Of a DNA stretch of 64,000 bases, positions 56,395 to 64,000 are shown piece after piece (position 1 is the stretch's first letter; each line of letters starts with the position of its first letter). The DNA is taken from assembly GCF_002849895.1 (NCBI RefSeq), contig NZ_CP018867.1, positions 372,001 to 436,000 on the forward strand, in the 5' to 3' direction. The DNA comes from Companilactobacillus alimentarius DSM 20249. GTDB lineage: Bacteria > Bacillota > Bacilli > Lactobacillales > Lactobacillaceae. Below the pieces are notes generated by a model. That model was not told where the DNA came from, made no database searches, and was given only the letters and a program-made list of their open reading frames with translations. Position numbers and translations under genes: made by a program.

Positions 56395-56552
56395 TTTATA
56401 AACTAAATTTACATATATTGAATTTTAAGAAAATTCCTACTTGGCATATTAAATATTTGTGTTGCTAATTAACTTTCGAATGTATAATAATACATAATAA
56501 AAAATGTAGTCAAATAATTGAACATTAATAAATAAAATTTATAGGTGATAGG

Positions 56553-57422
56553 ATGAATTTAAAAGATTATCAATATTTTAAAAAATTATCGGAATTAAAG
56601 AACTTTTCAGATACTGCCAATTTCTTTGGAGTCAGTCAGCCGACGATTACTTATTCATTGAAACGATTAGAGCAGACCTATGGGTTGTCATTGGTTAAGC
56701 GAAAGAGCTATGCAAATTCGTTATCATTAACTTATGCAGGGCAACAGTTGTTGACGCATATTGATCGAATTCTTTTAGAAGATGATTTGATTAGCGATGA
56801 TATGGAACGGATCAAGCGAGAAAAAATTGTTATGGGTTGGCCACCAATTATTACAAATTACGTGATTCCAAAAGTGTTCGATCGCTTGCGTGATGCTGAT
56901 TTACTTAATTCAATTATTCCTGTAGCCGAGAGTTCTAAGATTTTGTTGTCAAAATTAAAGAATGGCGAAATAGATTTATCACTTTTAGGATCAACCATTT
57001 TGCCACAAGAAAATCACTTGGATTACCAGTTGATTAAGGAACATCGTTTCAAATTCATCGCTTCGGCTGATCGGGATGTTTCAAAAATTAAAACGGTTGA
57101 GCAATTATTTAAGGAAGATTTCATTTCTTTGGACGAAGGATCAGTTCATAGTCAGGTGTTGCAACATATCATTCAGCGCTATAATGTGACTCCACAAACA
57201 ATGTTTCGAACTGCCGATTATCATTTGATGTTGAATCTAGTTAAGGCTGATAAAGGAGTTAGTTTTGTAGCTGAAACTGCAATTCAAGATGTTGATGGTA
57301 TTCAAGAAATAAAAATTAATGACTTACAGTTACCATCATTTTTTATTCTATTTGTTTACCGTCCCAATATGGTTGGGGATGAAACTCTTGCAAAACTAAT
57401 GCATATTTTTAGGAATATATAG
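56553..57422 (+). CDS. mleR: LysR family regulator of the malolactic genes
   Basis: A 289-residue LysR regulator. The N-terminal HTH is standard ('YFKKLSELKNFSDTANFFGVSQPTITYSLKRLEQTYGLSLVKR'). The effector domain spans about 88-285 ('IVMGWPPIITNYVIPKVFDRL', 'LIKEHRFKFIASADRDVSKIK'). Divergent position next to mleA-mleP matches the known MleR, which activates malolactic fermentation with malate as co-inducer. No clear ribosome site other than GGTGATAGG precedes the ATG. Confidence 0.92.
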   Translation: MNLKDYQYFKKLSELKNFSDTANFFGVSQPTITYSLKRLEQTYGLSLVKRKSYANSLSLTYAGQQLLTHIDRILLEDDLISDDMERIKREKIVMGWPPIITNYVIPKVFDRLRDADLLNSIIPVAESSKILLSKLKNGEIDLSLLGSTILPQENHLDYQLIKEHRFKFIASADRDVSKIKTVEQLFKEDFISLDEGSVHSQVLQHIIQRYNVTPQTMFRTADYHLMLNLVKADKGVSFVAETAIQDVDGIQEIKINDLQLPSFFILFVYRPNMVGDETLAKLMHIFRNI

Positions 57423-57677
57423 ATAATTTATTTTAAATATAAAAAATTTATGGTATACAGGTCTAGCCCAATGAAGTAAAATATGATTAACCAATTGGGT
57501 ATTGGTGTTTAGTCGGTAGATAGAAATGAATAATAATATTTCTTGTATATTTAACAAAAATTGTATCTCATCAGTATAATTATTAATTTGTGTATATATT
57601 GTTTTATTATCATTTTTTATACTCAAAATGAATTAAAAACTAGGGGATAGTTTGTTATTTTTAATTTATTTTTCGTT
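57423..57677 (+). other. Intergenic sequence after mleR
   Basis: Very AT-rich. I find no convincing gene; the minus-strand open frame across it lacks a ribosome site and protein character. Confidence 0.5.
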
Positions 57678-57704
57678 AAAAGACCATTTCGATGGTCTTT
57701 TGTC
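57678..57704. terminator. Terminator with TTCG tetraloop
   Basis: A perfect 10-bp stem AAAAGACCAT (57678-57687) with 57692-57701 around the stable loop TTCG. It probably ends the mleR transcript or an intervening RNA. Confidence 0.85.
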
Positions 57705-57772
57705 GTTTAAAAGCTTAATTTATAATAAATTGTCGACTTTTGTAAACTGTCCAAAAATTAAATTATTTATGG

Positions 57773-57893
57773 TATCATAATTTAGTCGAGAGAAGTTCAA
57801 GCTGTTGATTCTTCTTTCAAGATAATTTCATGATTACAAAAATATATGATTTATCAATAAATGGTGGTTCCTCCCTGAGCTACCATTTTTTTT
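57773..57893 (+). ncRNA. Candidate small RNA (promoter, about 105 nt, terminator)
   Basis: An extended -10 box TGGTATCAT (57770-57778) is followed by about 80 bases with no ORF and then a terminator: AAATGGTGGT (57859-57868) pairs with GCTACCATTT (57879-57888), then TTTTT. The transcript would run from about 57786 to 57893. The loop TCCTCCCTGA is pyrimidine-rich and could pair with a Shine-Dalgarno sequence. The -35 box is weak. A separate promoter (TATAAT, 57959-57964) serves the next gene, so this is not simply its leader. Confidence 0.45.
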
Positions 57894-57995
57894 GCGCTTT
57901 TTAAAGGCTACAATCGTTTAAAACTGTGTTGTAGCAATAATAAGATACGTTTCTATGGTATAATTTCTTGTAATAAGCTATTTAGGAGTTTTAGT

Positions 57996-58274
57996 ATGAA
58001 TTACAATAAGGAACAACAAAAAGAAATTGCACAATACGCGGTAGAGCATGACAATGATTATAAAGCCACGGGTGAAAAATACGGAATTTCATATCAACAA
58101 GTAGCTGCTTGGGTTAGAAAATATTTGAAAGTAACAAAAACCAATCAAAGTCAGAAAAAATCAGTTACAACTAAAAAAGCACCACAGGCTAATGCTTTAG
58201 ATATTTTAAGTCGAAAAGATCCAATCTTAGAAGAACAATTACATGAAGTTAAGAAAAGATTAGGCTTGGAGTAA
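57996..58274 (+). CDS. Small helix-turn-helix protein
   Basis: A 92-residue protein. The first 45 residues form a homeodomain-like HTH ('QQKEIAQYAVEHDNDYKATGEKYGISYQQVAAWVRKYL'), of the kind seen at the start of transposases but also in small host proteins. The rest is lysine-rich and ends in a helix ('LEEQLHEVKKRLGLE'). It has its own promoter with extended TGGTATAAT (57956-57964) and AGGAG before the ATG. The phosphatase gene begins three bases after it, so the two are co-transcribed. Role unknown. Confidence 0.7.
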   Translation: MNYNKEQQKEIAQYAVEHDNDYKATGEKYGISYQQVAAWVRKYLKVTKTNQSQKKSVTTKKAPQANALDILSRKDPILEEQLHEVKKRLGLE

Positions 58275-58277
58275 TAA

Positions 58278-58730
58278 ATGAAAAAGGTTATTTTCGTTTG
58301 TCTTGGAAATATTTGTCGCTCGCCAATGGCAGAAATGATAATGCATGATTTAATTGAGAAAAAGGGCATTAGTCAGCAAATCCAAGTGGATTCACGAGCA
58401 ACTTCAAATTATGAAATAGATAATCCACCTCATGTTGGGGCAATTGCAGAATTAAAGAAGCAACATGTTCCTTTACTTAAACATCGAGCACGAAGAATCA
58501 CTGCTACTGATTTTCAGGAAGCTGACTTAATAATTGGAATGGATCACCAAAATATTATTGATTTGCGCAAAATGGCTCCTAGACTTGATGTTGAAAAGAT
58601 CCATTTAGCCTATGATGTTCTTGGAAAAAATAAAGAAATTGTAGATCCATGGTACGATCATAATTTCGAGAGAACTTATCACCAATTGATGGAAGTTTTA
58701 CCTGTCTGGCTTGAATCTTTATCAGAATAA
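58278..58730 (+). CDS. Low-molecular-weight protein-tyrosine phosphatase
   Basis: A 150-residue enzyme with the P-loop 'VCLGNICRSPMAE' (nucleophile Cys8, Arg14) and the general acid in 'EIVDPWYDHNF'. It removes phosphate from phosphotyrosine proteins in the cytosol, often in exopolysaccharide or stress control. No tyrosine kinase or polysaccharide gene is adjacent. It is coupled to the HTH gene just upstream and followed by an imperfect terminator hairpin. Confidence 0.93.
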   Translation: MKKVIFVCLGNICRSPMAEMIMHDLIEKKGISQQIQVDSRATSNYEIDNPPHVGAIAELKKQHVPLLKHRARRITATDFQEADLIIGMDHQNIIDLRKMAPRLDVEKIHLAYDVLGKNKEIVDPWYDHNFERTYHQLMEVLPVWLESLSE

Positions 58731-58770
58731 ATACAGATAAAAAGTCATTTAATTATTAAGTATTAAAGAA

Positions 58771-58818
58771 GACTAGTGTCGTAACCATCAGGGATGATTG
58801 CCATACTAGCCTTTTTAG
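58771..58818 (+). terminator. Imperfect terminator after the phosphatase gene
   Basis: GACTAGTG... (58771-58790) pairs with ...TACTAGCC (58795-58811) with some mismatches, followed by TTTTT. Confidence 0.65.
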
Positions 58819-58863
58819 ACAAAAATTTTTTTTGATATTTAGATGCTTATTGGAGGTTTTTAT

Positions 58864-59436
58864 ATGTCTAATTCACTTTGGAATCATATTAAAAATATTT
58901 TTTCGACAGATGATTCAGTTGATGAAGGAAGAATTGAAACCAATGATATTCATGATCCACAAAATAAAGCCCGCAGTCAGGCACAAGCACAGTGTGATTT
59001 TTCTGAAATCTTAGATGTTAAAAATATTGTTATGGAAGTTGATCTTCATTCGCAGGCAGAAGTTCTAAAATATTTAACTGATTTCTATCATAGATTGAAT
59101 CTAGCAACTGATTCTGAAAAACTTTACGGAAGATTTTTATTGCGAGAAAAAGAATCTGCGACTAATTTAGGTAGTGGTATAGTAATGCCTCATGCTGTCG
59201 ACAGTTCGGTACAAAAATTAACTATGATTATTTTGAAATTAGAGAACCCACTGATGTGGGATGATCAAAAAGTGAGTTGGGTGATAGCACTCTTGATACC
59301 TGAATCTGAAAAGGATTTCTCACATGTCAAATATATGGCGGGAATTGCTCGATTATTGTTGAAACCGACATTTGTCTATGCATTGAAAGAAACGACTACA
59401 GCAAAACAGGTTGAAAAATTATTTGTAAATAGCTGA
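58864..59436 (+). CDS. PTS EIIA type-2 (PtsN/mannitol-fructose-like) protein
   Basis: A 190-residue protein. The first about 45 residues are polar and probably disordered ('STDDSVDEGRIETNDIHD'), and the rest is an EIIA type-2 domain with the phospho-His in 'GSGIVMPHAVDSSVQ' and 'WVIALLIPESEKDFSHVKYMAGIARLL'. No EIIB or EIIC is adjacent, so a regulatory role like PtsN is plausible. ATG 58864 follows GGAGG. The next gene, MgtC-like, starts 84 bp further on. Confidence 0.82.
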   Translation: MSNSLWNHIKNIFSTDDSVDEGRIETNDIHDPQNKARSQAQAQCDFSEILDVKNIVMEVDLHSQAEVLKYLTDFYHRLNLATDSEKLYGRFLLREKESATNLGSGIVMPHAVDSSVQKLTMIILKLENPLMWDDQKVSWVIALLIPESEKDFSHVKYMAGIARLLLKPTFVYALKETTTAKQVEKLFVNS

Positions 59437-59519
59437 AGGAATCCTTTTGTGACAATGAAAAATTAAATATATTATGATATTGTTGTAGGTAGTTAATTAA
59501 TTGATCTGGAGGGATTATT

Positions 59520-60221
59520 TTGGGCCAATTGAGTGTTCTGAATGTTATAATTCGACTCCTTTTAGCGGTACTATTTTCTGGAATTATAGGATTGGATCGA
59601 GCGTATAAACATCGACCAGCTGGTTTGCGGACACATATCTTGGTTTGTCTGGGAGCATGTATCATTGCTATGATCCAAAAAAATATTGGATTTGACGCCT
59701 TAGAGATGGCTCGCCAATATCCACAGTATAAGGGCGTTTTAAGAGCTGATGATGCTAGATTGATTGCTCAAGTTGTTAGTGGTATTGGTTTTTTAGGTGC
59801 AGGGACAATTATTGTGGAGCATCATTCAATCAGAGGATTGACGACAGCTGCTAGTTTGTGGGTAGTAGCATGTCTGGGAATCGCTGTTGGTATGGGAGAT
59901 TATATTATCGCCATAGTAGGATTCTTAGTCGTCTATGCTGTTTTGGGCTTCTTAAAGAAAATTATCAAAATCAGTCCGGTACGAAAGTTAAAAATTGAGT
60001 ATAAACACAAGATTGATACAAAGAAATTTATCGATGATTATTTTCAAAGACACGATATAACCGTTGAGGGTGTCAGATTCAGCGTTTCAAGATTAGAAAG
60101 TACGAAGATTTATACTAATGTTTATTCAATCGACTTTGGGAAAAATATTGATTACGTTGACATTGTTGAAGGATTGTCAATGAATGAAAATATTATAAAA
60201 GTTGAAACTATTAACGTTTAA
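59520..60221 (+). CDS. MgtC/SapB family membrane protein
   Basis: A 233-residue protein with about five membrane helices and the MgtC signature 'LFSGIIGLDRAYKHRPAGLRTHILVCLGA', then 'IAQVVSGIGFLGAGTIIVEHHSIRGLTTAASLW', and a soluble C-terminal ACT-like part (about 150-233). MgtC proteins help survival at low magnesium or acid stress and modulate F-ATPase in pathogens; the role in lactobacilli is unclear. It starts at TTG 59520, with GGAGGG 6 bases upstream. Confidence 0.9.
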   Translation: MGQLSVLNVIIRLLLAVLFSGIIGLDRAYKHRPAGLRTHILVCLGACIIAMIQKNIGFDALEMARQYPQYKGVLRADDARLIAQVVSGIGFLGAGTIIVEHHSIRGLTTAASLWVVACLGIAVGMGDYIIAIVGFLVVYAVLGFLKKIIKISPVRKLKIEYKHKIDTKKFIDDYFQRHDITVEGVRFSVSRLESTKIYTNVYSIDFGKNIDYVDIVEGLSMNENIIKVETINV

Positions 60222-60372
60222 TGGGTGCGAGGCATGTAAATAGGCGTAAAAGCTATGTCTCAATCTCATTTTTTTATGTTTATTTTTATGTAAATTTATT
60301 TAATTAATTAAGTCTGGATAAATCATTGTAATTTGTCTAGACCTTTGTTATCTTTTTCTATCGGGGGAACTA

Positions 60373-60888
60373 ATGTTAAGAATTCTACGTTCAAGATTAT
60401 TCATTATTTTTGTATTCACGCTATTTATTTTGATGGGGTACTTGCTATTTGTAAAAAATAATACTATGGGTAAAGTGACGGAATCAAAAATAACTGTAAT
60501 CAATTTATCAAATCAAAAAAGGATTACGGAATTTGATAATAAGAGTCGCAATTATTCGTATGTTTCATTCGATAATTTGTATGAAAATACAGCGCTCTAC
60601 TTTGGGTCCAAAATTTATCAATTTGGACATATTAAAAAAATAAATACAAGGGACCAGACCATGTTAGTGACGCTTGATGGTAATGATCCTTCGAAAACTT
60701 GTAAGATCAGATACGGCTCATCGGATTTTGCTCGTGGTATAAGTGATTTACAAGAAGATGATGCGATAGAGTTTTATGGCAAAGTTTTATCAATTGACGA
60801 TTATATGAATGAAAAAGGACGGGAAATGAGCCGACCAGTGATTTCTGCCAACTTCATTCAAATGAAATTAAAAAATAGGGGAAAATAA
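60373..60888 (+). CDS. Membrane-anchored protein, possible OB-fold (tRNA_anti-like)
   Basis: A 171-residue protein with a single N-terminal membrane helix (about residues 8-28, 'LFIIFVFTLFILMGYLLFV') and an extracellular part. 'ALYFGSKIYQFGHIKKINTRDQTMLVTLDG'...'LQEDDAIEFYGKVLSIDDY' has the strand pattern of small OB-fold domains (tRNA_anti-like) in secreted proteins of Firmicutes; this is my reading of the pattern, not a firm match. GGGGGAA precedes the ATG. Two tiny ORFs follow, the first coupled by TAATG. Confidence 0.6.
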   Translation: MLRILRSRLFIIFVFTLFILMGYLLFVKNNTMGKVTESKITVINLSNQKRITEFDNKSRNYSYVSFDNLYENTALYFGSKIYQFGHIKKINTRDQTMLVTLDGNDPSKTCKIRYGSSDFARGISDLQEDDAIEFYGKVLSIDDYMNEKGREMSRPVISANFIQMKLKNRGK

Positions 60889-60989
60889 TGCAATTATTTA
60901 ATAGTGTTCTAGACGATAATTTTGAATATTTAATGTATCAAGAATTACTTGATTTACGTGAATTAGAATCAGATATTTCTAAAAAATAA
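60888..60989 (+). CDS. 33-residue small ORF coupled to the preceding gene
   Basis: ATG 60888 overlaps the previous stop (TAATG) and has AGGGG upstream. The product (MQLFNSVLDDNFEYLMYQEL onward) is acidic and helical. No family is known to me. The overlap and ribosome site suggest that it is translated. Confidence 0.45.
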   Translation: MQLFNSVLDDNFEYLMYQELLDLRELESDISKK

Positions 60990-61003
60990 TGGGGTAATAG
61001 GTG

Positions 61004-61066
61004 ATGATCATATTTTTGATTGTCGCTTTTTTTATTGGGAATATAAAAGAATCTAAAATAAAATGA
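61004..61066 (+). CDS. 20-residue hydrophobic small ORF
   Basis: ATG 61004, after GGGGTAATAGG, opens a 20-codon frame with a hydrophobic core IIFLIVAFFIG and a basic tail, like a tiny one-pass membrane peptide. It is the third frame of the 60373 unit. Too short for certainty. Confidence 0.35.
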   Translation: MIIFLIVAFFIGNIKESKIK

Positions 61067-61072
61067 CAACCA

Positions 61073-61111
61073 AAAAAGCCTACTGAAATTAAATTCAGTA
61101 GACTCTTTTTG
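61073..61111. terminator. Terminator after the small-ORF unit
   Basis: CTACTGAA and TTCAGTAG arms (about 61079-61087 and 61094-61101), extended by A/T pairing with one mismatch, then TTTTT; the A-run on the left may also serve the minus strand. Confidence 0.78.
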
Positions 61112-61176
61112 ATAAAACTTTTTAAACAAATGGCAATCACTCTTTAGAGCGACATTAATAAGAGAAGTTTTAATTA

Positions 61177-61323
61177 TTATTTTTTAGATTCCTTCTTGTC
61201 TTTTCCAGACTTCTTTGCTGCGGAATCTACGCGTTTTTCGTTTTCTTTTACATCATCGGGAAGAGAGGCAAATTTATCAAACAAACTTCCAAAATTACTT
61301 TCACGTTTCACTGTTAAGCCCAT
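61177..61323 (-). CDS. SPJ_0845-like small protein
   Basis: A 48-residue protein encoded on the minus strand with AAAGGGG upstream of its ATG (61323). The start MGLTVKRESNFGSLFDKFAS resembles the SPJ_0845 family of small conserved proteins in streptococci and lactobacilli. The C-terminal half is charged and lysine-rich ('KKSGKDKKESKK'). Function unknown. It is below the length cut-offs often used in gene finding. Confidence 0.7.
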   Translation of the reverse strand: MGLTVKRESNFGSLFDKFASLPDDVKENEKRVDSAAKKSGKDKKESKK

Positions 61324-61418
61324 CGGTACCAGCCCCTTTCAGGTTTCTTTATATCTAACTGTATTATAAAACCTTTTTAAAGAAATGACAAATTCTTGAG
61401 CGTTGTAAATTATAAAAA

Positions 61419-61979
61419 TTAATTAGCTTTTTCGATCTTGCCTGTGGCGATAGGTAAAGTAGTATGAGCATCGTAATTGCCTACAGCTCCAGCAACGCTA
61501 TTTGGCAATTCAAGACTATCTGGAACACCATGGACATAAATAACACGTTTATCTAGTTCCAAATCATCAGTTCCAAAAACTTCTTTAAATTTATTCTGTA
61601 GTTCTTTTAATGGAACGTCCATTTCATATTTGAAATGACCGTTAGCGTCAGAAACGGGATAATTGTCATTAGGGACATCCATATGTTGAGGGGCATTGTC
61701 GAAAGGAACCATAGTTGTACCAGAGACTATTTCAGTTTCGGGAAGATCAACTAGACCATCTTTATTCTTGTCTTGAGCCATAGTAGCTATTTGAGCATCC
61801 TTGCCTTCGGGAAAGCCATGGAAATGTTCCCAATGTTGAGTATTCTTAGGTGTATCAAACATTTCGATTTCGATGTGTAGTTTGTCGTCTGATTCAGTGA
61901 AAGTAGCTTGACCATGAGCTTTAGTACCAATAAATTCGTCATTTAATGGTTGAATATTTGCAATATATTTGTTTGTCAT
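61419..61979 (-). CDS. Cytosolic protein with EF-hand loop (CHRD / SOD-like pattern)
   Basis: A 186-residue soluble protein without signal peptide. 'AHGQATFTESDDKLHIEIEMFDTP' and 'QHWEHFHGFPEGKD' (a His-rich HWEHFHG motif) recall Cu/Zn superoxide dismutase or CHRD-like beta sandwiches, and 'DKNKDGLVDLPE' (about residues 71-82) is a textbook 12-residue EF-hand calcium loop. 'KRVIYVHGVP' near the C-terminus fits the same fold. I see no full copper/zinc ligand set, so SOD activity is not supported. GGAGA lies before the ATG. Confidence 0.6.
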   Translation of the reverse strand: MTNKYIANIQPLNDEFIGTKAHGQATFTESDDKLHIEIEMFDTPKNTQHWEHFHGFPEGKDAQIATMAQDKNKDGLVDLPETEIVSGTTMVPFDNAPQHMDVPNDNYPVSDANGHFKYEMDVPLKELQNKFKEVFGTDDLELDKRVIYVHGVPDSLELPNSVAGAVGNYDAHTTLPIATGKIEKAN

Positions 61980-62145
61980 AAGAAAATCTCCTTTTATAAA
62001 TTGTACGCAAAACTATTTTACAAAACTAATTGTATACCGTTTATATTTATTTACAAGTGAAAAATTAATGTTGCACTAAAGTTGACAATTATTTTGATTA
62101 ACTTAAGATTAAATAAGTTCGGACTAATATGAGGAGGGATATTTA

Positions 62146-63963
62146 TTGGCAACTGAATATCTTGAACACAAATTAAGCTTATTGCCACCACGTCCGGGTT
62201 GCTATTTAATGAAGGATATCAATTCGAAGATTATTTATGTTGGTAAAGCTAAAAATTTGAAGAATCGGGTACGTTCATATTTTAAAAGTTCCCATGAGGG
62301 AAAAACAGCACGGTTAGTATCCGAAATACGTGATTTTGAAACAATTATCACTTCTAATGACAAGGAAGCCTTCTTATTAGAAATTACTTTGATTCAAAAA
62401 CACCAACCTTATTACAATATAAAATTGAAGCGAGGGACAGGGTATCCTTATATTAAGATTACAAATGAACGTGATCCTAAGATGGAAATAACTGGTTCTA
62501 TTAAAAAAGATGGTGGCTATTATTTTGGGCCTTATCCTAATGTTTGGGCTGCTTCAAATACTTTGAATTTCCTACAAAAAGTCTATCCCTTGAGAAGGTG
62601 CCAAGGTAATCTAGGTCGTCCTTGCCTTTACTACCACATGGGACAATGTCTGGGAGCTTGCTTTCAAACCGTTCCTAAGGAAAAATACGATAATCAAATT
62701 GAGAAGATCAAACGCTTTTTAGGTGGTAACGTGGGTGAAATCAAACATCAACTAGAAGAAAGAATGGAAACAGCTTCTGAAAAAATGGAATTTGAACGGG
62801 CTGCAGAGTTACGAGATCAGATTAAGTACATTGAAACCACGGTTGAAAAGCAGAAAATTATTTCTAATGACAGTACGCCACGAGATATTTTTAATTATTA
62901 TGTTGAAAAAGGCTGGATCTCAATTCAAATCTTCTTTATTCGCCAAGCTAGATTAATGAAGCGTGAGAAGAAAGTTTTTGCCTGTATCAATACTCCTGAA
63001 GAGGAATTATCGACGTTCATTTTGCAATTTTATAATCGTCGTAATCAAGTATTGCCTAAAGAGATCTTGGTACCTGATAATTTGGATAAAAAAACACTTT
63101 CACAAGTATTGAATATACCGTTTCGAACTCCACAACGTGGTCAGAAAAAAGATTTGATGGATATGGCAGCGGAGAATTCTAAATTAGTTTTACAGGAGAA
63201 ATTCCGTTTGATGGAATTAGATAATCGTCAGACTTATGGTGCTCAAAAACAGATTTTTGATGCCTTAGATTTACCATATGGCCACGTTATTGAATCATTT
63301 GACCATTCACACATCCAGGGAACAAATCCCGTGTCGGCTATGGTTATGTTTAAGGACGGTCGACCTGAAAAGAGTGGTTATCGTAAATATAAGATAAAAG
63401 GTGAAGTCGAGCACCAGTCAGGAGCTGATGAGGCGGCTAATACCCGGGAAGTGATCTATCGGCGCTATTCACGTCTAATCAAGGAAGATGCTGCTTTACC
63501 AGATTTAATTTTAATGGACGGTGGCATTATCGAATTACGTGCAGTTATGGATGTTTTAGTCAATGAATTGGGAATTGATATACCTGTAGCCGGAATGGTC
63601 AAAGATAATCACCATAATACTTCACATTTAATTGTCGGAGAAGATGGGATTGAGGTACCATTAGATCGTAAGAGCCAAGGATTTTATCTGTTGCAGCGAA
63701 TACAAGATGAGGTCCACCGTTTTGCAATTACATTCCATCGAAAGACTAGGAGTAAAAATGCTTTGTCGTCACAATTGGATAATATTCAAGGTGTTGGTCC
63801 TAAAACCCGGACTAAACTATTGAAAAAATTTGGTTCCGTTAAAAAGATGAAAGAGGCTTCAGTTGAACAGTTGACTGATTTAGGGATTCCTAAGACAACT
63901 GCACAGACGATAAAAATTACCTTAGCAAGTACTAATTTTCATAAAAAATACCATAAAGGTTAA
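62146..63963 (+). CDS. uvrC: Excinuclease ABC subunit C
   Basis: A 605-residue nuclease that makes both incisions in nucleotide excision repair. The N-terminal GIY-YIG domain ('RPGCYLMKDINSKIIYVGKAKNLKNRV'), the four-Cys-type segment ('RRCQGNLGRPCLYYHMGQCLGAC'), the UVR motif (about 196-232), the RNase H-like endonuclease domain ('IESFDHSHIQGTNPVSAMVMF', 'LILMDGGIIEL') and the C-terminal helix-hairpin-helix ('NIQGVGPKTRTKLLKKFGSV') are all present. It starts at TTG 62146, with GAGGAGGG 7 bases upstream. Confidence 0.96.
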   Translation: MATEYLEHKLSLLPPRPGCYLMKDINSKIIYVGKAKNLKNRVRSYFKSSHEGKTARLVSEIRDFETIITSNDKEAFLLEITLIQKHQPYYNIKLKRGTGYPYIKITNERDPKMEITGSIKKDGGYYFGPYPNVWAASNTLNFLQKVYPLRRCQGNLGRPCLYYHMGQCLGACFQTVPKEKYDNQIEKIKRFLGGNVGEIKHQLEERMETASEKMEFERAAELRDQIKYIETTVEKQKIISNDSTPRDIFNYYVEKGWISIQIFFIRQARLMKREKKVFACINTPEEELSTFILQFYNRRNQVLPKEILVPDNLDKKTLSQVLNIPFRTPQRGQKKDLMDMAAENSKLVLQEKFRLMELDNRQTYGAQKQIFDALDLPYGHVIESFDHSHIQGTNPVSAMVMFKDGRPEKSGYRKYKIKGEVEHQSGADEAANTREVIYRRYSRLIKEDAALPDLILMDGGIIELRAVMDVLVNELGIDIPVAGMVKDNHHNTSHLIVGEDGIEVPLDRKSQGFYLLQRIQDEVHRFAITFHRKTRSKNALSSQLDNIQGVGPKTRTKLLKKFGSVKKMKEASVEQLTDLGIPKTTAQTIKITLASTNFHKKYHKG

Positions 63964-63977
63964 TTGGGGGAAAATAT

Positions 63978-64000
63978 ATGATTACATTAAAGTCAGAACG
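63978..64000 (+). CDS. Start of next gene (cut by window edge)
   Basis: An ATG at 63978 follows GGGGGAAAATAT and opens MITLKSE before the window ends. Such a start is compatible with type I methionine aminopeptidase, but seven codons do not allow a firm call. Confidence 0.35.

Noticed and set aside
57859..57893. T-box leader element
   Set aside because: The terminator side has GGTGG and ACC pieces, but the AGGGTGGNACCGCG T-box core and a following amino-acid or tRNA synthetase gene are missing.
61419..61979. Cu/Zn superoxide dismutase
   Set aside because: There is a His-rich motif but not the complete copper and zinc ligand set or the usual disulfide and export signal.

Overview
This window is a low-GC Firmicute chromosome segment, most likely from a member of the Lactobacillaceae. 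Companilactobacillus or a near relative is my guess from overall gene content; no rRNA or tRNA marker is present to confirm it. The signs are a malolactic enzyme locus, many lactose/cellobiose-family PTS proteins with phospho-beta-glucosidases, PepV-type dipeptidases, CcpA-type cre sites, an FMN riboswitch before a four-gene riboflavin operon, strong GGAGG ribosome binding sites and frequent TTG starts. I see no rRNA, tRNA, CRISPR array, intact insertion sequence or prophage.

Layout. 1-2.8 kb: the 3' end of a pyrimidine operon (pyrC end, pyrF, pyrE, pyrD). 2.8-12.3 kb: lactate permease, a PadR/HAAS-DUF4097 envelope-stress type pair, a YfcC-type carrier with a PepV dipeptidase, a degenerate AroA-like protein and a HAD phosphatase. 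12.4-19.7 kb: a catabolite-controlled PTS locus (IIB, IIA, two GH1 enzymes, RpiR regulator, IIC, MupG-like barrel). 19.7-23.4 kb: an Eis-like acetyltransferase and a tandem pair of membrane GGDEF proteins, the second broken by one TGA codon. 23.4-26.1 kb: guanine deaminase with an NCS2 purine permease. 26.4-31.4 kb: an operon of glycosylasparaginase, GntR regulator, short GrdB-like protein, orphan PTS IIC and M20 peptidase, with a clear operator/promoter. 31.6-35.3 kb: two HAD phosphatases and dhaKLM. 35.3-38 kb: a TetR/flavodoxin-fold oxidoreductase unit with gene debris and a class I amidotransferase-type hydrolase. 38-41.7 kb: FMN riboswitch and ribD-ribE-ribBA-ribH. 41.7-50.2 kb: aldo/keto reductase, CNT nucleoside carrier, UhpT-like antiporter, esterase, and a glycerate locus (CdaR regulator, GntP permease, glycerate kinase). 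50.3-53.6 kb: fructosamine-kinase-like protein, an unknown protein and a complete PTS with no hydrolase. 53.7-57.4 kb: malolactic locus (mleP, mleA, divergent mleR). 57.4-64 kb: a possible small RNA, an HTH protein with a low-molecular-weight phosphatase, a PtsN-like IIA protein, MgtC, several small ORFs, an EF-hand-loop protein, uvrC and the first codons of the next gene.

How the genes work together. Much of the window handles scavenged carbon and nitrogen: phosphorylated disaccharides, glycosyl-amino acids or peptides, glycerate, dihydroxyacetone, malate, nucleosides and guanine. Four cre-like sites suggest carbon catabolite control of several of these units. The least conventional parts are the glycosylasparaginase/GrdB-like/PTS/M20 operon, the AroA paralogue that has lost catalytic residues, the GGDEF pair, and a promoter-terminator unit without a gene near 57.8 kb.
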